Source: Cladorrhinum sp. PSN259
Taxonomy: Eukaryota > Ascomycota > Sordariomycetes > Sordariales > Podosporaceae
Length of the DNA stretch: 64,000 nt
Direction: 5' to 3'
NCBI GenBank assembly: GCA_033725935.1
Contig: MU867104.1
Location: forward strand, 186,001 to 250,000
The position numbers and the translations under genes are program-made. This document shows positions 29,451-39,961 of the stretch, piece by piece; within the stretch, counting starts at the first letter, position 1, and the number at the start of each line of letters is the position of its first letter. The notes under the pieces are model-generated. The model was not told where the DNA came from and did no database searches. It worked only from the letters and a program-made list of their open reading frames with translations.

Positions 29451-30112
29451 AGCAGTTTCCATAGCAATCAGCAAACTATGATATCAGCACGGGCAGGCCG
29501 TCAGCTTTAATTAGATCTCTCCCCCCTCCCCTCAACTTTACGGGAAGTCTGCTCAGATAAATTGAATCACCGGACCAGTTCGACTGTAATCTTTTGTCAG
29601 TCAGATTCTGTAAGAACAGGGGGACGTCAATGCTTGAACAACCTCCCGGGCAAGGAGATTTTCGGGCATGCCAAAAAAAAAGAATACTTTTTTGAGGCCA
29701 TCAGTCCATTCTCGGGCGTTAGGACACGGACTTGATTCCCATTTGGATAGTTGCGGAGAGGCTTTCAAGAGGATTACAGATTTCTTGGGGGGGAAATGGG
29801 CTTTGAAGGGTGGACGGAAGCAAGCAGGGGTGAAAATGTAATACGGAAAAGCAAAAAGTCCTAGCAGGAGGATTTCTACATGCATTGCATGGTCACGTCA
29901 GATTAGGGTGGCAATGACTACCCGAATCAGGAAAAAAGGAAGCAGAACTGTGTCGCAGATGGCTGAAATCACGCGGCCCCAAAGGGTTTTTCTGCTGGGA
30001 TTGAAATCCTTTGCCAACCCGTCTTCTTAATGCGACCTGTCAGCTCTGAGCCTCAAATGCGCTGCGGACACAGTATGAGCAAATGAAATGTGGCAAAAAG
30101 TACCTTTGCAAT
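29451..30112. other. Intergenic after the hydrolase relic
   Basis: No continuation of the hydrolase coding sequence was seen. The minus-strand frame 29601-29885 is unrecognised. This is the 3' flank of the minus-strand bZIP/C2H2 gene. Confidence 0.5.
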
Positions 30113-32611
30113 CTAAGAATCCACCCTATCACTAGAACAGTGACCAGTCTCCGACTCATATGAAGCAATCTCGAAACTTTGTTCCTCCAAATAACTCTCA
30201 GCAAAGTCACTGGGTAGTTCTGGTAGCGTGACGGCTCCCTCCAGATCACCTCCGTTGAATTCCGTGCTTAGATGATTCTCTAGGGGGCCATCAAGCGAGT
30301 TGTGTCCAGGCAGGTATTGGTTGAGGTGCCTGTCCGAAGTAATCTCGTCGAAATCTACGAGATGCCAGCCATCCATGTCTGGAAGAAGGCCTGCGGTTCC
30401 AGGAGTGAGCTGAAGACTGCAGTCCGCCTCGGAGAGATCTAACCCACTCAACGGATCATCCCAGCTTGAAGGCTCTGATAGACTTTCTGCTAGACTCCCT
30501 TCTCCAAAGCCAAATCCAGAATATTCCAGCGTAGTGATGACAGAGCCTAGACCACCCAGGATGATTTGCTCCAGGTCGGGGCCATCGTCTTCATTCTGAA
30601 TATTGTCTGTTTGTGACGGCGGGGGTTGTAGAGGCTCAGCAGGCGCTGCCCTTCTGTCTGATCTTTTGGGACGTCGCAACTCGCGGAACAGTTCAGGGAT
30701 GAGGTCTTTGACGCAGGCGATTGCCTTTTTCTTTAATCCTTCCTCAACTGCTTCCAGATCCCGGTCTAGCTCTCGGCTGAGGGCTTGATGCAAACGAGCT
30801 GGAACCTCCCGCAACAGGTACTCTTCGCATTCAGCTAGGCGATCGGGACTTTCTGAAGACGAGCTGAGCTCCCCATACTCGTAAACTGCGGTAATTGAAA
30901 AGTCAGTTTCATTGTGACCCCCAAAGTGTTATCATAAGCAAAAACTCACATGGCGAAGGAATCTTGTCATGGTCGACATGAGGAAACAGAATCTTGAACA
31001 CCTCACACCACCTTTCAGCTTCCGAGAGATCTGGATTGGCACGTTTGCGTGCCTTGAGCCGTTTCTCTTGTGCGGCGTCGAACCCTTCAACATATTCTTG
31101 TTCTCCAAGTTCGCAAGGCTGCGGTGTTCTTTGGTGGTCCAGAAAACTCGCCTCGTCTTTGAAGGGCTGCCAGCATCGCCCACAACGAAATCGAGGCTGC
31201 CGATGGCGGCGGTAGAGATGTTCCTTGACACGATGAACAGAAGGCCACCCGGGTCCGGGACAATTTCTCTCCGTCTTGTACCGTCCTGGGTTATATTTGA
31301 AGTAGGGACAGGCAAACATCTTAGGGTCTGATTCCTCGTCATTTGGCGTTTGTATGCTTTCAGGCTGTCTTCGTCCATCATCTTCGTCATCACTGCCGAA
31401 ATTATCTTTCTCCGAGAGTCTCCGCCGCTTGGTTGATCGGTAGCTTTCATTACTCCTCGAAGAAGTTGAGTCCTTTTGACTGGATAACTGTGCCTGGGTC
31501 TCCGAGGCCGTTACACTGTGCTGGGCGCCTCGCACTTGGATGAAGATTGTCCGAATCAAATTACTCACATGCAGAGTCACTCTGCGCAGGATGTCGCCTT
31601 TCTTTTGTTCCAAACAGATCTCTTCGCCCATCAAAGATTCCATGGATGCCTCGCTCTGCGTCAATGATTGCGGTGTCGTTGGCTCGTTGGACCTGTTCGA
31701 GGACTCTGTACCCTGAAGGCTGGAATTATTAACTCTGTCGTTACTGTTTCCCTCTGAAACCTCGGCTTCTTCTGCCGTTATTACTGGGTAAGAAGGTATT
31801 GGCATATGGCGGCAGGAATACTGAGTTTCGAACAGGGACAAATCCCAATGCTCCATGGTGCACTATGTCAATCTGATAGTTAGCAGGGTGGAACATTGTT
31901 GCCTAGCAAGACGACTTACTCCGATCCACCGTCGACGGCATTCCATACATGCCCCTAGTGCTTTCATGAATGCAGCGTAAGCCCTTGAAACTTTAGTCGG
32001 AACTGGAGCCCTTGAAACTTCAATCGAAACTGGAGCCCCGTCGTCCGATAACGTCCAAGGTTCCAAGTATGTCTGCTCATTGTATGTAGACCCTGGGACG
32101 TCATGTTGCTCAACGGTCTGCTCCAGTGTGGCGTCCTTGAAACTGTTGTAAAGATTTTGCGTCTTCAGTGTTGGAATAGGCTTAGGGCGTGCAGTCTGGA
32201 GTGGAGTGCAAGAACTGTCGTTCAGCAATGTTTCTTGTTGTTGGACCGATAGCTCTTGGTTCTCCCGGAACGCACCCTCGTCGAGCTGCTCTAGCCGCTT
32301 CTTCAATTTTTTACGGTATTTTCGCTGACTGGAGGAGGAGGATATGATCAGCAGGTGAAGGCCGGATCTAGCTCCAACTGATGCACCACAGCTACGTACG
32401 CTATCCGATTTTGTATTCTGCGCCTCTCAGCCAAATCTGAGACATCGTTGAAGGAGCTCATCGGTCCCTTCTCCTGGCTAGCAGAGACTGGAAGCTCGCT
32501 GGGGGCGGACTTGTGCAGGTTTTCTGGTGTATAGGAGACACGCGAGGTAGTTTCCGGCGAGCCATCATGACCAATACAGCTTCTTCTGCGAATTACAATG
32601 AGTGATGACAT
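30113..32611 (-). CDS. bZIP plus fungal C2H2-like protein, four exons
   Basis: Predicted nuclear regulator of 768 aa. Exons: 32611-32400, 32328-31920, 31862-30950 and 30885-30113. Introns of 71, 57 and 64 nt all have good donors (GTACGT, GTAAGT, GTGAGT); intron 2 has a clear GCTAAC branch. The bZIP basic region is only complete after splicing exon 1 to exon 2: RRRIQNRIA joined to QRKYRKKLKKRLEQL (about residues 62-86), with the NxxAQxxYR signature. Exon 3 continues in frame and carries a C/H cluster at about 390-460 (FACPYFKYNP, NCPGPGWPSVHRVKEHLYRRH, CGRCWQPF, DHQRTPQPCEL), known in many fungal C2H2-annotated proteins, followed by an SEAERWCEVFKILFP region. The C-terminus is acidic and may activate transcription. 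If intron 2 is not removed, TAG at 31863 ends a bZIP-only protein, and exon 3 could start at its own ATG (31856) as a separate gene. Confidence 0.72.
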
Positions 32612-33039
32612 TGGGTCAAAGCATTAGACAGCAGAAGAATTGGTGAAGAATCAGTCAAAGAACATGAATGAAGTATGTACGTGAAGACGATGTTGGCCAA
32701 TTTCAAAGTTTAAGAGACGGTCGCTGTGCGCAATTGCGCATGACGGTGTCAGGCAGAACCCAGTCAACATTTTTCGCAGCGTCAGTAGAACGGTTGACAG
32801 CCGAAACGCAGACGTCGGAGTGCACCCGGGTAGGTAGGGCAGGTGTTCTGGCAGTGGCTTCCTTGCCTAGGGTACATTAAATAGATAAAAGTCAAACTTC
32901 TTTCTCGAGTTTGACTTGATTCAACCGAATTCATATCATCTCATATCACATCTAACCAAGCACACATCCAAACAAGATTATCTTCCTTCAAAAGCACCAC
33001 ATCCAAAGCCAAGTTGTGCCAAGCCTTCACTCCTTAACA
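32612..33039. other. Bidirectional promoter region, 428 bp
   Basis: Separates the start of the bZIP/C2H2 gene (minus) from the small two-exon gene (plus). ttaaatagataaaag near 32876-32890 is a possible TATA element for the plus-strand gene. Confidence 0.5.
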
Positions 33040-33409
33040 ATGGAACGATCAGAGACCAACATGCTCAGCCACAAACTGATGTCTCTTCAGTTAGTTGATA
33101 AGACGTAAGCACTGAAATCGTACCCTGTGCACTCCCGTGCCGTTTCAGCTCGTCCGCTCATTAACACTCACCGTTTTTCCGAGGCACAGCAGCGAAGCCC
33201 TCATTCGCTATGTTAACGACGCCCGCCCAATCGCGCTAGAACACTTGGCAACGGAGGGGAAGAATATCACAATCGACGCTCGACTCGCCATGGCCGAGAA
33301 AGCAATCAGAGACTTTGACGACAAGTTTTTGGGAAGTGCAGGCTTAAAACTTGACATTTCCTTCGAAACTGAATTAATTTATATAGTAACCAGGCCATGC
33401 AAGAAATAA
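33040..33409 (+). CDS. Small two-exon hypothetical protein
   Basis: Exon 1 is 33040-33104 and exon 2 is 33190-33409, giving 94 aa. The 85-nt intron has a GTAAGC donor, a CATTAACA branch-like site and a tandem cacagcag acceptor. Without splicing, TAA at 33106-33108 would end the frame after 22 residues. The product is helical and charged (SEALIRYVNDARPIALEHLA, IDARLAMAEKAIRDFDDKFL). No signal peptide or known domain is seen. The last residues (after LKLDISFETE) run into an AT-rich stretch, and a further intron near 33385 is possible. Function unknown. Confidence 0.5.
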
Positions 33410-33501
33410 ATACCCTTCAAAGTAACCAAAAGCCGTTCCTTTTCCATCCCGCCAAGTATTCAAAATCCCACACAAAATAAAAGCAAAGAAATTCCCTAAA
33501 T

Positions 33502-33518
33502 CCCCCCCCCCCCCCCCC
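33502..33518 (+). repeat. C17 homopolymer
   Basis: Seventeen consecutive C between the convergent small gene and the membrane-protein gene, about 40 bp past the latter's stop. Length is prone to replication and sequencing error. Confidence 0.9.
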
Positions 33519-33556
33519 ACCAAAAATTGAAAATCATGACCCAGAGTAGACACCAC

Positions 33557-36049
33557 CTAATGATCCCACGTCTTGAAACTAAAAGGGCTATTTCTCGGCC
33601 TGGGCGTTGCGGGTCCAAAAGTGGCCGCTCTCGTCCTCTCCAGGACACCGGGCGGCGCAAAGCCGTAGTAAACCTTTCCGCTGCCCACCATACTGCTTCT
33701 GCTGCTTCCTCCTCCCAAAGCAGGAGTTCCGTTCGGCCCAGCATCCCTGATGATTCCGTAGCCCAGAGTTGTTTGCTTGATCTCCCACGGCACTTCGCCC
33801 CACTTCGAACTCTTCCAGGGCAGCTCCTCCAGGCACGGCGCCCGCGTGGCCGCAACGATCGACGATACCTTGAGATCGCGGACGTGAAAGTTGTTCTGAG
33901 CGAGGGCCGAAGTGCCCAACGACACGCACGTGATGGCCAACGCGATGGCGACGGCGTAAGCTATCCAGAGATCCCTTTTCACGTACACATAGGCGTTGAT
34001 GGTTCGAGACTTGATGCACGGGTACGTGGGAGTATTTTCGATCGCTTCCTTGGTCGACTCGGTGATGCCGCTTCTTTCGGACGCGTTTTGCGCCCACGTC
34101 ACAATCATGAGCTGCGGATTACTGAGGATGGAGAGCGTAAAGTTGTCGTAGAACCTCTCGACCTGATCCATCAGATTTGGCACAGGGAGATGAAACCTCG
34201 TATCAATGAGCTTGGTCTTGTAGGCTTCGCTGCGGGTGGTCGGGTTAATGTACTGGATATCGCCGTGGAGGAACTTGCGGAAGAGGGACGCTAGGGAATG
34301 GTAGGCAGCTGTTATTCGCATCGTCTCGGCGCTTTTGTCGGCGTCGAGAGGATACACAAAGTTGGATTCGGGGCCTGCAATTATATTTTTTCCGCTCCCG
34401 GTCGAGTTCTTGGTCGTGTCGAATTTTGTGTCTATCAAGGGCCGGATGTACTCCCTTTTGGTGATATCGACATGTTGGCTCGTGAGTGTGTGATTGAACT
34501 GGACAGTGTAATTTGTTATCCAGAGCTCGCAACTGAATATGACAGGTTCAAAGGCTTCATTGAATGCGGCTGGGTTTTTGGGATCTCTGGTTTCTTGAAT
34601 CGGTTCGTCTGGTTTCGTCCTGACCGAGTGGCCTATCCACAAGACTGGCTCGTGCTGCAGAGCGCCAAAGGTTTTGGGAAATGGGGCAGTTTTTGGATCC
34701 AAAGAACCTCCATCTCCAAGAATATCAAGTTGTTCCGGTGCGTAGTCACCGAGTCTTGTGTGCGCAATGTAAGAAAAGTCTCCCTTGGGAATCAGTTTGG
34801 ACGAATTGAATCCATCTGGTGCTCCAGCCCGTTTCAGGGCCTCGTCGTCCATGTTGACTCCTCTGCCCAGTTCGGTGCAACGGTATCCGGTTGCTTGGTA
34901 TGAGATGCTGTAAGTGCAGTTCCAACCATTACCGCAAATATCATGCGCCAGATTATCTCTTGCAACAACATTTCCCGAGATTGCACTCCTCTGTGTGAGC
35001 AAATCAGCGGGCTGAGACGGCTGATCCCAGTAGTCAAAGAACGTGTCGTTGTACGGAGACGTGATATTCCACGAGCTAGCCGTTGAGCAGTTCCACATGC
35101 TCAAGCTCTGGCCGGGATAGTTGTTGAGCCGATCGGGAAATCTCCAGTTCTTCTGCTTCTCCAGCTCAAAGTTGAGGGTCCGGACGCTGTGGCAAGTGTC
35201 ATTTTGCTCTTGGGTCATGAGGGCGACCGTCAACGAAGAAGGCGTCAAAATGACAGTCAACGGGAAGAGCCACGAAACCGAGACCAGGAATATCGAGACC
35301 TTGGCCTTCCTTATAAATTCCCAGTTGAGGAGGGCCGTGAGATCCTGAGACGCAGAGAAGATGCTGTCGATAGTCCCCAGTTGGAGGTTCTTCCTCCGGA
35401 CGGTGAGCCAGACTTGCTGTTTGTACCCAAAAATAACCGCCCCCACCAATGATGCCTTTGCGGCATAGGACAAGAGACCACCGAACCGCATCATTCTGAT
35501 TTGATCATTGGCGGGTTTGCCGTCGAGACTGGCGTAAAAGATGTGGTGACCAGCCGCGAAGACGACTCCAGCCAAGAACAGGGCATACATGACCCAAGGT
35601 GCCTGCAGCCATCCCCATCGTGACCCGGGTCGGACGGTGGAAATCTTTTGCGAGTATTGCGGTGCCGTCCCCGAGGTCCCATGCTGTGAACGGTAGCCTG
35701 AGAACTCGGGCGTCTCTGGTGTTGTTGCCATGCTGTATGGATAGTCGTGTGCTTGGTACCCGTACTCGGTCTTGGAAGCAGGTGGTGAATGATCCCGGGA
35801 TTGCACGGGGCGATATCCCGGAGAGTTTTGAGCAATGCCTAGGCCAACACTGGAGATGGAATGGTTGTCTTCGCGGTCCGGTTTTGGTTGGAAAAAGGTT
35901 ACTCGAGAGGGCCTTATGGGAGCGGGAGCGGGCGTGTCGTGGTCCCAAGCACTGTCATATCCCTCTTCAGGTTGTTGTTGTTGTTGTTGTTGTTGTTGCT
36001 GCTGGTGAATTTCCAACTGGTGTTGGCGATCCCGGAAGGGGAGATCCAT
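33557..36049 (-). CDS. Four-helix membrane protein with large glycosylated loop
   Basis: Single exon, 830 aa. The ATG at 36049 (MDLPFRDRQHQL) is the first in frame. A disordered N-terminal region holds a poly-Gln run (CAA codons at 35971-36003). Three hydrophobic segments follow (WVMYALFLAGVVFAAG; LSYAAKASLVGAVIFGY; KVSIFLVSVSWLFPLTVILT), then an extracellular or lumenal part of about 440 residues with many N-x-S/T sites (NDT, NCS, NIT, NCT, NYT, NHT, NAS) and cysteines, a last helix (AYAVAIALAITCVSLG), and a cytosolic tail with GEVPWEIKQTTLGYG and VYYGFAPPGVLERTR. Filamentous-fungal proteins of this shape are often labelled formylmethionine deformylase-like, but nothing here shows a deformylase site (no HExxH). 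Role unknown, probably a plasma-membrane protein. Confidence 0.8.
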   Translation of the reverse strand: MDLPFRDRQHQLEIHQQQQQQQQQQQPEEGYDSAWDHDTPAPAPIRPSRVTFFQPKPDREDNHSISSVGLGIAQNSPGYRPVQSRDHSPPASKTEYGYQAHDYPYSMATTPETPEFSGYRSQHGTSGTAPQYSQKISTVRPGSRWGWLQAPWVMYALFLAGVVFAAGHHIFYASLDGKPANDQIRMMRFGGLLSYAAKASLVGAVIFGYKQQVWLTVRRKNLQLGTIDSIFSASQDLTALLNWEFIRKAKVSIFLVSVSWLFPLTVILTPSSLTVALMTQEQNDTCHSVRTLNFELEKQKNWRFPDRLNNYPGQSLSMWNCSTASSWNITSPYNDTFFDYWDQPSQPADLLTQRSAISGNVVARDNLAHDICGNGWNCTYSISYQATGYRCTELGRGVNMDDEALKRAGAPDGFNSSKLIPKGDFSYIAHTRLGDYAPEQLDILGDGGSLDPKTAPFPKTFGALQHEPVLWIGHSVRTKPDEPIQETRDPKNPAAFNEAFEPVIFSCELWITNYTVQFNHTLTSQHVDITKREYIRPLIDTKFDTTKNSTGSGKNIIAGPESNFVYPLDADKSAETMRITAAYHSLASLFRKFLHGDIQYINPTTRSEAYKTKLIDTRFHLPVPNLMDQVERFYDNFTLSILSNPQLMIVTWAQNASERSGITESTKEAIENTPTYPCIKSRTINAYVYVKRDLWIAYAVAIALAITCVSLGTSALAQNNFHVRDLKVSSIVAATRAPCLEELPWKSSKWGEVPWEIKQTTLGYGIIRDAGPNGTPALGGGSSRSSMVGSGKVYYGFAPPGVLERTRAATFGPATPRPRNSPFSFKTWDH

Positions 36050-37361
36050 GTCGATTGGTGCCAACGAAAGGGCAACCTGCAAGCTTGTTTGTATTTAAGA
36101 TGCAGTTGGTTCACGGAAGCTGGGGCATTCGAAAAGGGGGAAAAGGAAGAAGGGTAACAAGACTCGGATGATATCAGAGACGGAAATGGAACTCGGCCAA
36201 GATCAAGGAGCTGGGGAGGGTGAGAGGACGGTCGCACTGTGGGAGGACGTCGGATAGGTATGCATCACAGATCCATAACCACGAGGACATGGGGGGCACA
36301 AGGGAGACACAAATATGAGATGAAGGGTCTTCCAGGAATCCCAGAACACAGTGCTGATGCTGCGCTGCGCTGCGCTGCGTCTCGGATCATGACCTGGCAA
36401 TGCCCAGAATGCCTATGCGCTAGCGCACTCTTGCAAGACACACAGTGATTACAAGGATCATTTAAAGTGGCTGTGGACTGGGGGTGAGGCATCAAATATC
36501 GCGCTACCGAACGCCAGAACATGCAGCAAGACCAAAATGCTGCAATTCTGGTTGGGTCGTTGGTCGGTTGGCAGCTCGCCCATGTCTTGGGACTATCTAG
36601 GTGGGACCCAACATGGTTGAAGATGGGGGACCCAACACACGCTCCGGACCCCGAGTATCGAGCATCGGGCAGTGAAGGCTGGGAGCTGATAGCTAAGGAA
36701 TGCAACGCAGCCGCTGTAGCCGCTGCAATCAAGCTTCCAAGTTGTCAGCATGCATACAAGATAAACAAGGTCGCGACAACCATGACCGCCGGTGGGTTCG
36801 GTGCGTTTTCCAGGAACCCACCGATAAATGAGATGGATGGAAGGGAGCTTGCATCTGCTTCAGGCTTCGACGAGGATTTTACCGCTGCTCGTAGGGCTGG
36901 GGTGGGACCCACGTTTAGCATCCACTCAGCGTGCATCTTGGCAACGGCAGTCCCCGCTGATTTCCGCTTTGAGCAAATGCTCGAAATCGGCCATCGCTCG
37001 CATCCTAGGGCACGTGCTGAGAACGAGGATGCCCACGGAATTCGCGCTGGAGAATTCGGGGGTGAAACTCGGATTAAGATGAAGATCGCTTACAATATAC
37101 ACTCAATAGGAATACTCTGTACACCCAATGACGCAGTCCTGAATCCATTTGCTAAATTTACGTCAAATTATACACTTTATATTTAATGCTGACTCATCAA
37201 TCATTTCAACTCACAAATGATGCAATTGGCAATTGCAGGCAGGCAACCAAAAACACGCCAATCTCAACAGGTCCACTTTCGGACTTGGAACTGCTTCTGT
37301 GCCATCAACCCTCGCATCTACCATCGGCGTCCTCAATATCAGCATCGTCATCATCACTATC
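36050..37361. other. Divergent intergenic region, 1.3 kb
   Basis: Between the membrane-protein gene (minus) and the next plus-strand gene. A short (gctgc)n run lies near 36356-36378. Overlapping long frames on both strands (36521-37186 plus; 36265-36732 minus) lack splice structure, domains or a convincing composition and are treated as non-coding. Confidence 0.5.
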
Positions 37362-38480
37362 ATGCCTCGTCAGCTTCCGTGGAAGCTAAATGCCGCCACT
37401 GGCCAAAAGGATGGACACCCAAAAAAGAATTCACATGCTAGTAGCAGAACAGCCACAACCGTCAGTAGTCGCAGTCCTGCCCCGCCACACCGCCGCAATG
37501 AGAGATCGACGCCTCCCGCCTCTAAACCCAATCGATCTCCATCAACATCACCAGCGCCCGAACCCCCAAAGGAGGAATTCATGATTGATGGTGTCGACCA
37601 CGATGACAGGTATCGCATGGTCGAGGACGAGTTTCTGTGTGTTGCCAGCCAATTCACAAAACACCTCCATGCTGCAGAATACCAACGTCTAAAAGGTCTC
37701 GCCAAGTCCGAAAATGCAGAGACCATCCGGGCAATCTCGCGTCCTGTCACCGGGGAGATGACGGACCTTGTGAGGCGTCGACATGCCGCCCTTGACACGG
37801 CCTCGAAGCAGCACAAAGGTATCGCCATGTTGGCCAAGAGAAGGGCTTCCCGCAGTAAGGACTCGGACACGGATGAGGAAGATCTACCTCGTCAGCCAGC
37901 CACCTACCTCCAAGGGTTGATGGACAGCCCCCGCAAGAGAGTTGCCCCACTAAAGTCCTTCTCCTCCCTGGTCCGCAGTTCCAGCTTCAGAGAACCATTG
38001 TTTTCTATCACATCCACAACAGCAACAACAATCAAACACGAGGCGCCCACAGAGTCAACCTCCAGCTCCGACTCGGATGATCTTGACAGTCAGCCTCCAT
38101 GGCGCTCTAGGTACAAAGACCACAACCCTGGACGTTCAGAGAGCCAGTTATTGCCATCTGAACAGCCGCAGGCCAGCACAGCCTTACCACAAGAAGCAAA
38201 AGTTCGCTTTAGACATTCTACAGAGAAATCTCCACTGGTAAAAACGGAGCCTGTTGAAGATGCCAACCCATTTGAAGCATTCCGAGCTAGGCGGCCCGAC
38301 AAGCAACTGCCTTCAACGGCTCACCAGAAGAAACCTGACCACAGCGATGACGAGGATGATCCTTTCGCCAGGTCTCGAGCCAGAAAGCGTGCGCGAGAGG
38401 CAAAAGCAATGCAACAACAGGACATCAAGTCATCAGACAGTCAGAGAACGGCTTTGCACGAAATACCATCATTCATGTGA
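37362..38480 (+). CDS. Conserved-looking nuclear hypothetical protein
   Basis: Single exon, 372 aa from the ATG at 37362 (MPRQLPWKLNA). The first 75 residues are Ser/Pro/Arg-rich and disordered. The best ordered part is about 75-150 (RYRMVEDEFLCVASQFTKHL, HAAEYQRLKGLAKSENAETI, ISRPVTGEMTDLVRRRHAAL), a helical block with the feel of a conserved Pezizomycotina family. The C-terminal half alternates acidic and basic patches (SDSDDLDSQ; ARSRARKRAREAKA) that could act as a nuclear localisation signal. No enzyme motif was seen. The 3' end overlaps the flank of the convergent dioxygenase gene (88 bp apart). Confidence 0.7.
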   Translation: MPRQLPWKLNAATGQKDGHPKKNSHASSRTATTVSSRSPAPPHRRNERSTPPASKPNRSPSTSPAPEPPKEEFMIDGVDHDDRYRMVEDEFLCVASQFTKHLHAAEYQRLKGLAKSENAETIRAISRPVTGEMTDLVRRRHAALDTASKQHKGIAMLAKRRASRSKDSDTDEEDLPRQPATYLQGLMDSPRKRVAPLKSFSSLVRSSSFREPLFSITSTTATTIKHEAPTESTSSSDSDDLDSQPPWRSRYKDHNPGRSESQLLPSEQPQASTALPQEAKVRFRHSTEKSPLVKTEPVEDANPFEAFRARRPDKQLPSTAHQKKPDHSDDEDDPFARSRARKRAREAKAMQQQDIKSSDSQRTALHEIPSFM

Positions 38481-38567
38481 ATCTTGGTCCGTTGTGAATA
38501 CAAAGTAAGAAAAGAATACGCTACAAACAAGTCATAAAAAGAAACCAACAACAGCATTCCTGCACAT

Positions 38568-39961
38568 TCAAACCTTGAAGGGGGTCTCGAATGGCCGTTC
38601 AGCCTGTGGAGTAATTCTCGCAAGATGCCGTCTCTGGGCGTTCTTCCAGTCGATCAGAGCAGAGTGCTGAGTTACACGGTTGTCCCTTTGAGATGGTCAG
38701 CATGGAGAATGAGCTGGGATATTGGTGACACAGGGTTACATACCAAACAACGACTGTGCCTTCCTGCCACTTGACGCGGGTCTGGAAGTCAGCTCCGTAT
38801 GCGAGGTGGTCGTACAAGAATTTGAGGAGAGCATCTGACTCCTCCTTCTTGAGACCGACAATGTCACGGGTGACTGTTCAGGAGGTTATTGTCAGTCTCA
38901 AGGGCTACCACAGGAACAAGCCGGAAGGGAAACATACACTGAGGGTTGACATAGATGGCCTTCTCGCCGGTTGCGGGGTGCGTCCGGATGATGGGGTGCT
39001 CATTGATGACAGGTTCCCTCCTTACGATTCCGCCACGAGCAATGGATGAGTTGGCTTGCTCGACGCCAGAGTGGGTTGCCTTGAGACCATGGAGACGCTC
39101 CTGGAAGAGAGGGCTGAGGCGGTTGTAAGCTTCGACGGCATCTACGAACAGGGTATCACCACCAGTCTCGGGCTTGTCGAAGATGTAGAGGAAGGTGGTT
39201 CCGGGAGGCTGCTGCTCATACGAGACATCAGAGTGCCACGCCACGGAAGAAGTGCGGTTGGCAAAGAACTTGTCGACGCTGTTGTCGCCGGCGCCGCGGT
39301 GGACGAGATGGATCTCTGGGAAGCCCTCAGGAGCACCCGAGGTGGGATGAATGTGGTGGCTAAGATTTGGTCAAAATCAGCAATAAAATTCCAGTAGCAG
39401 GGCGTTTTGGGAAATTGCACGTACCGACCAAAGTATGAGCCGTACTCGAGAGCATCTTCGATGGAGAGGTCAGCAAAGTCCTGGTTGCGGAAAGCAACGA
39501 CCTTGCGCTCGGCAACAAATCTGGCGAGCTCGTCCTTGCCGGCATTGCTGAGTTTGCTGAGCTGAATGCCAGTCACCTCGGTGCCGATGGTGGGAGTCAA
39601 ATGAGTTACAGTGGTACCCTCGGGGAGCAGGTTGCGGAACGTGGTGTCGGCATCCTTGCCGTGCTCGTAGTGCTCGAATGGCTGGAGAGGGGCGAACTTT
39701 TGTTGACGATCCCAGGTTGGGAGGTAGTGAGGGTACTACATCACTCGAAAGTCAGCAAGTATATTCAAGACACTCAGCATCCCATCTCGGGTTCTTCCAT
39801 CCCACCTTGGCAGCGGTGTGTCCTTCCACACCGGTCAACTCAGCATCCTTGTCGTACTTGGTCGGTGCGATCTCCTTATAAGGCCCAGCAACTGAAGCAA
39901 GCTTGAGGGCGCTGACATCGGGGACCGTGACGGTCTCAACTTCAACCGCTGAAGGGGCCAT
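38568..39961 (-). CDS. TauD-type Fe(II)/2-oxoglutarate dioxygenase
   Basis: Predicted alpha-ketoglutarate-dependent sulfonate or taurine dioxygenase that would release sulfite from organosulfonates (JLP1/TauD group). Five exons: 39961-39806, 39735-39425, 39359-38938, 38873-38744 and 38685-38568, giving 378 aa. Introns are 70, 65, 64 and 58 nt. Iron ligands are His198 and Asp200 (AWHSDVSYEQ) and His347 (WDNRVTQHSA, formed by splicing exon 4 to exon 5). The 2-oxoglutarate-binding Arg lies in QRRHLARIT. Other family blocks are LFVDAVEAYNRLSP and VGLKKEESDALL. Intron 3 uses the GTATGT donor because it restores NPQFTRDIVGL. Its product would be cytosolic. Expression under sulfur starvation is likely by analogy; no binding site was checked. 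Confidence 0.9.

Noticed and set aside
36356..36378. (GCTGC)n run considered as a regulatory repeat
   Set aside because: Only about four units; common chance microsatellite.
36521..37186. 221-codon plus-strand frame between divergent genes
   Set aside because: No domain, no splice context, amino-acid composition like random translation, and an equally long frame runs on the other strand nearby.
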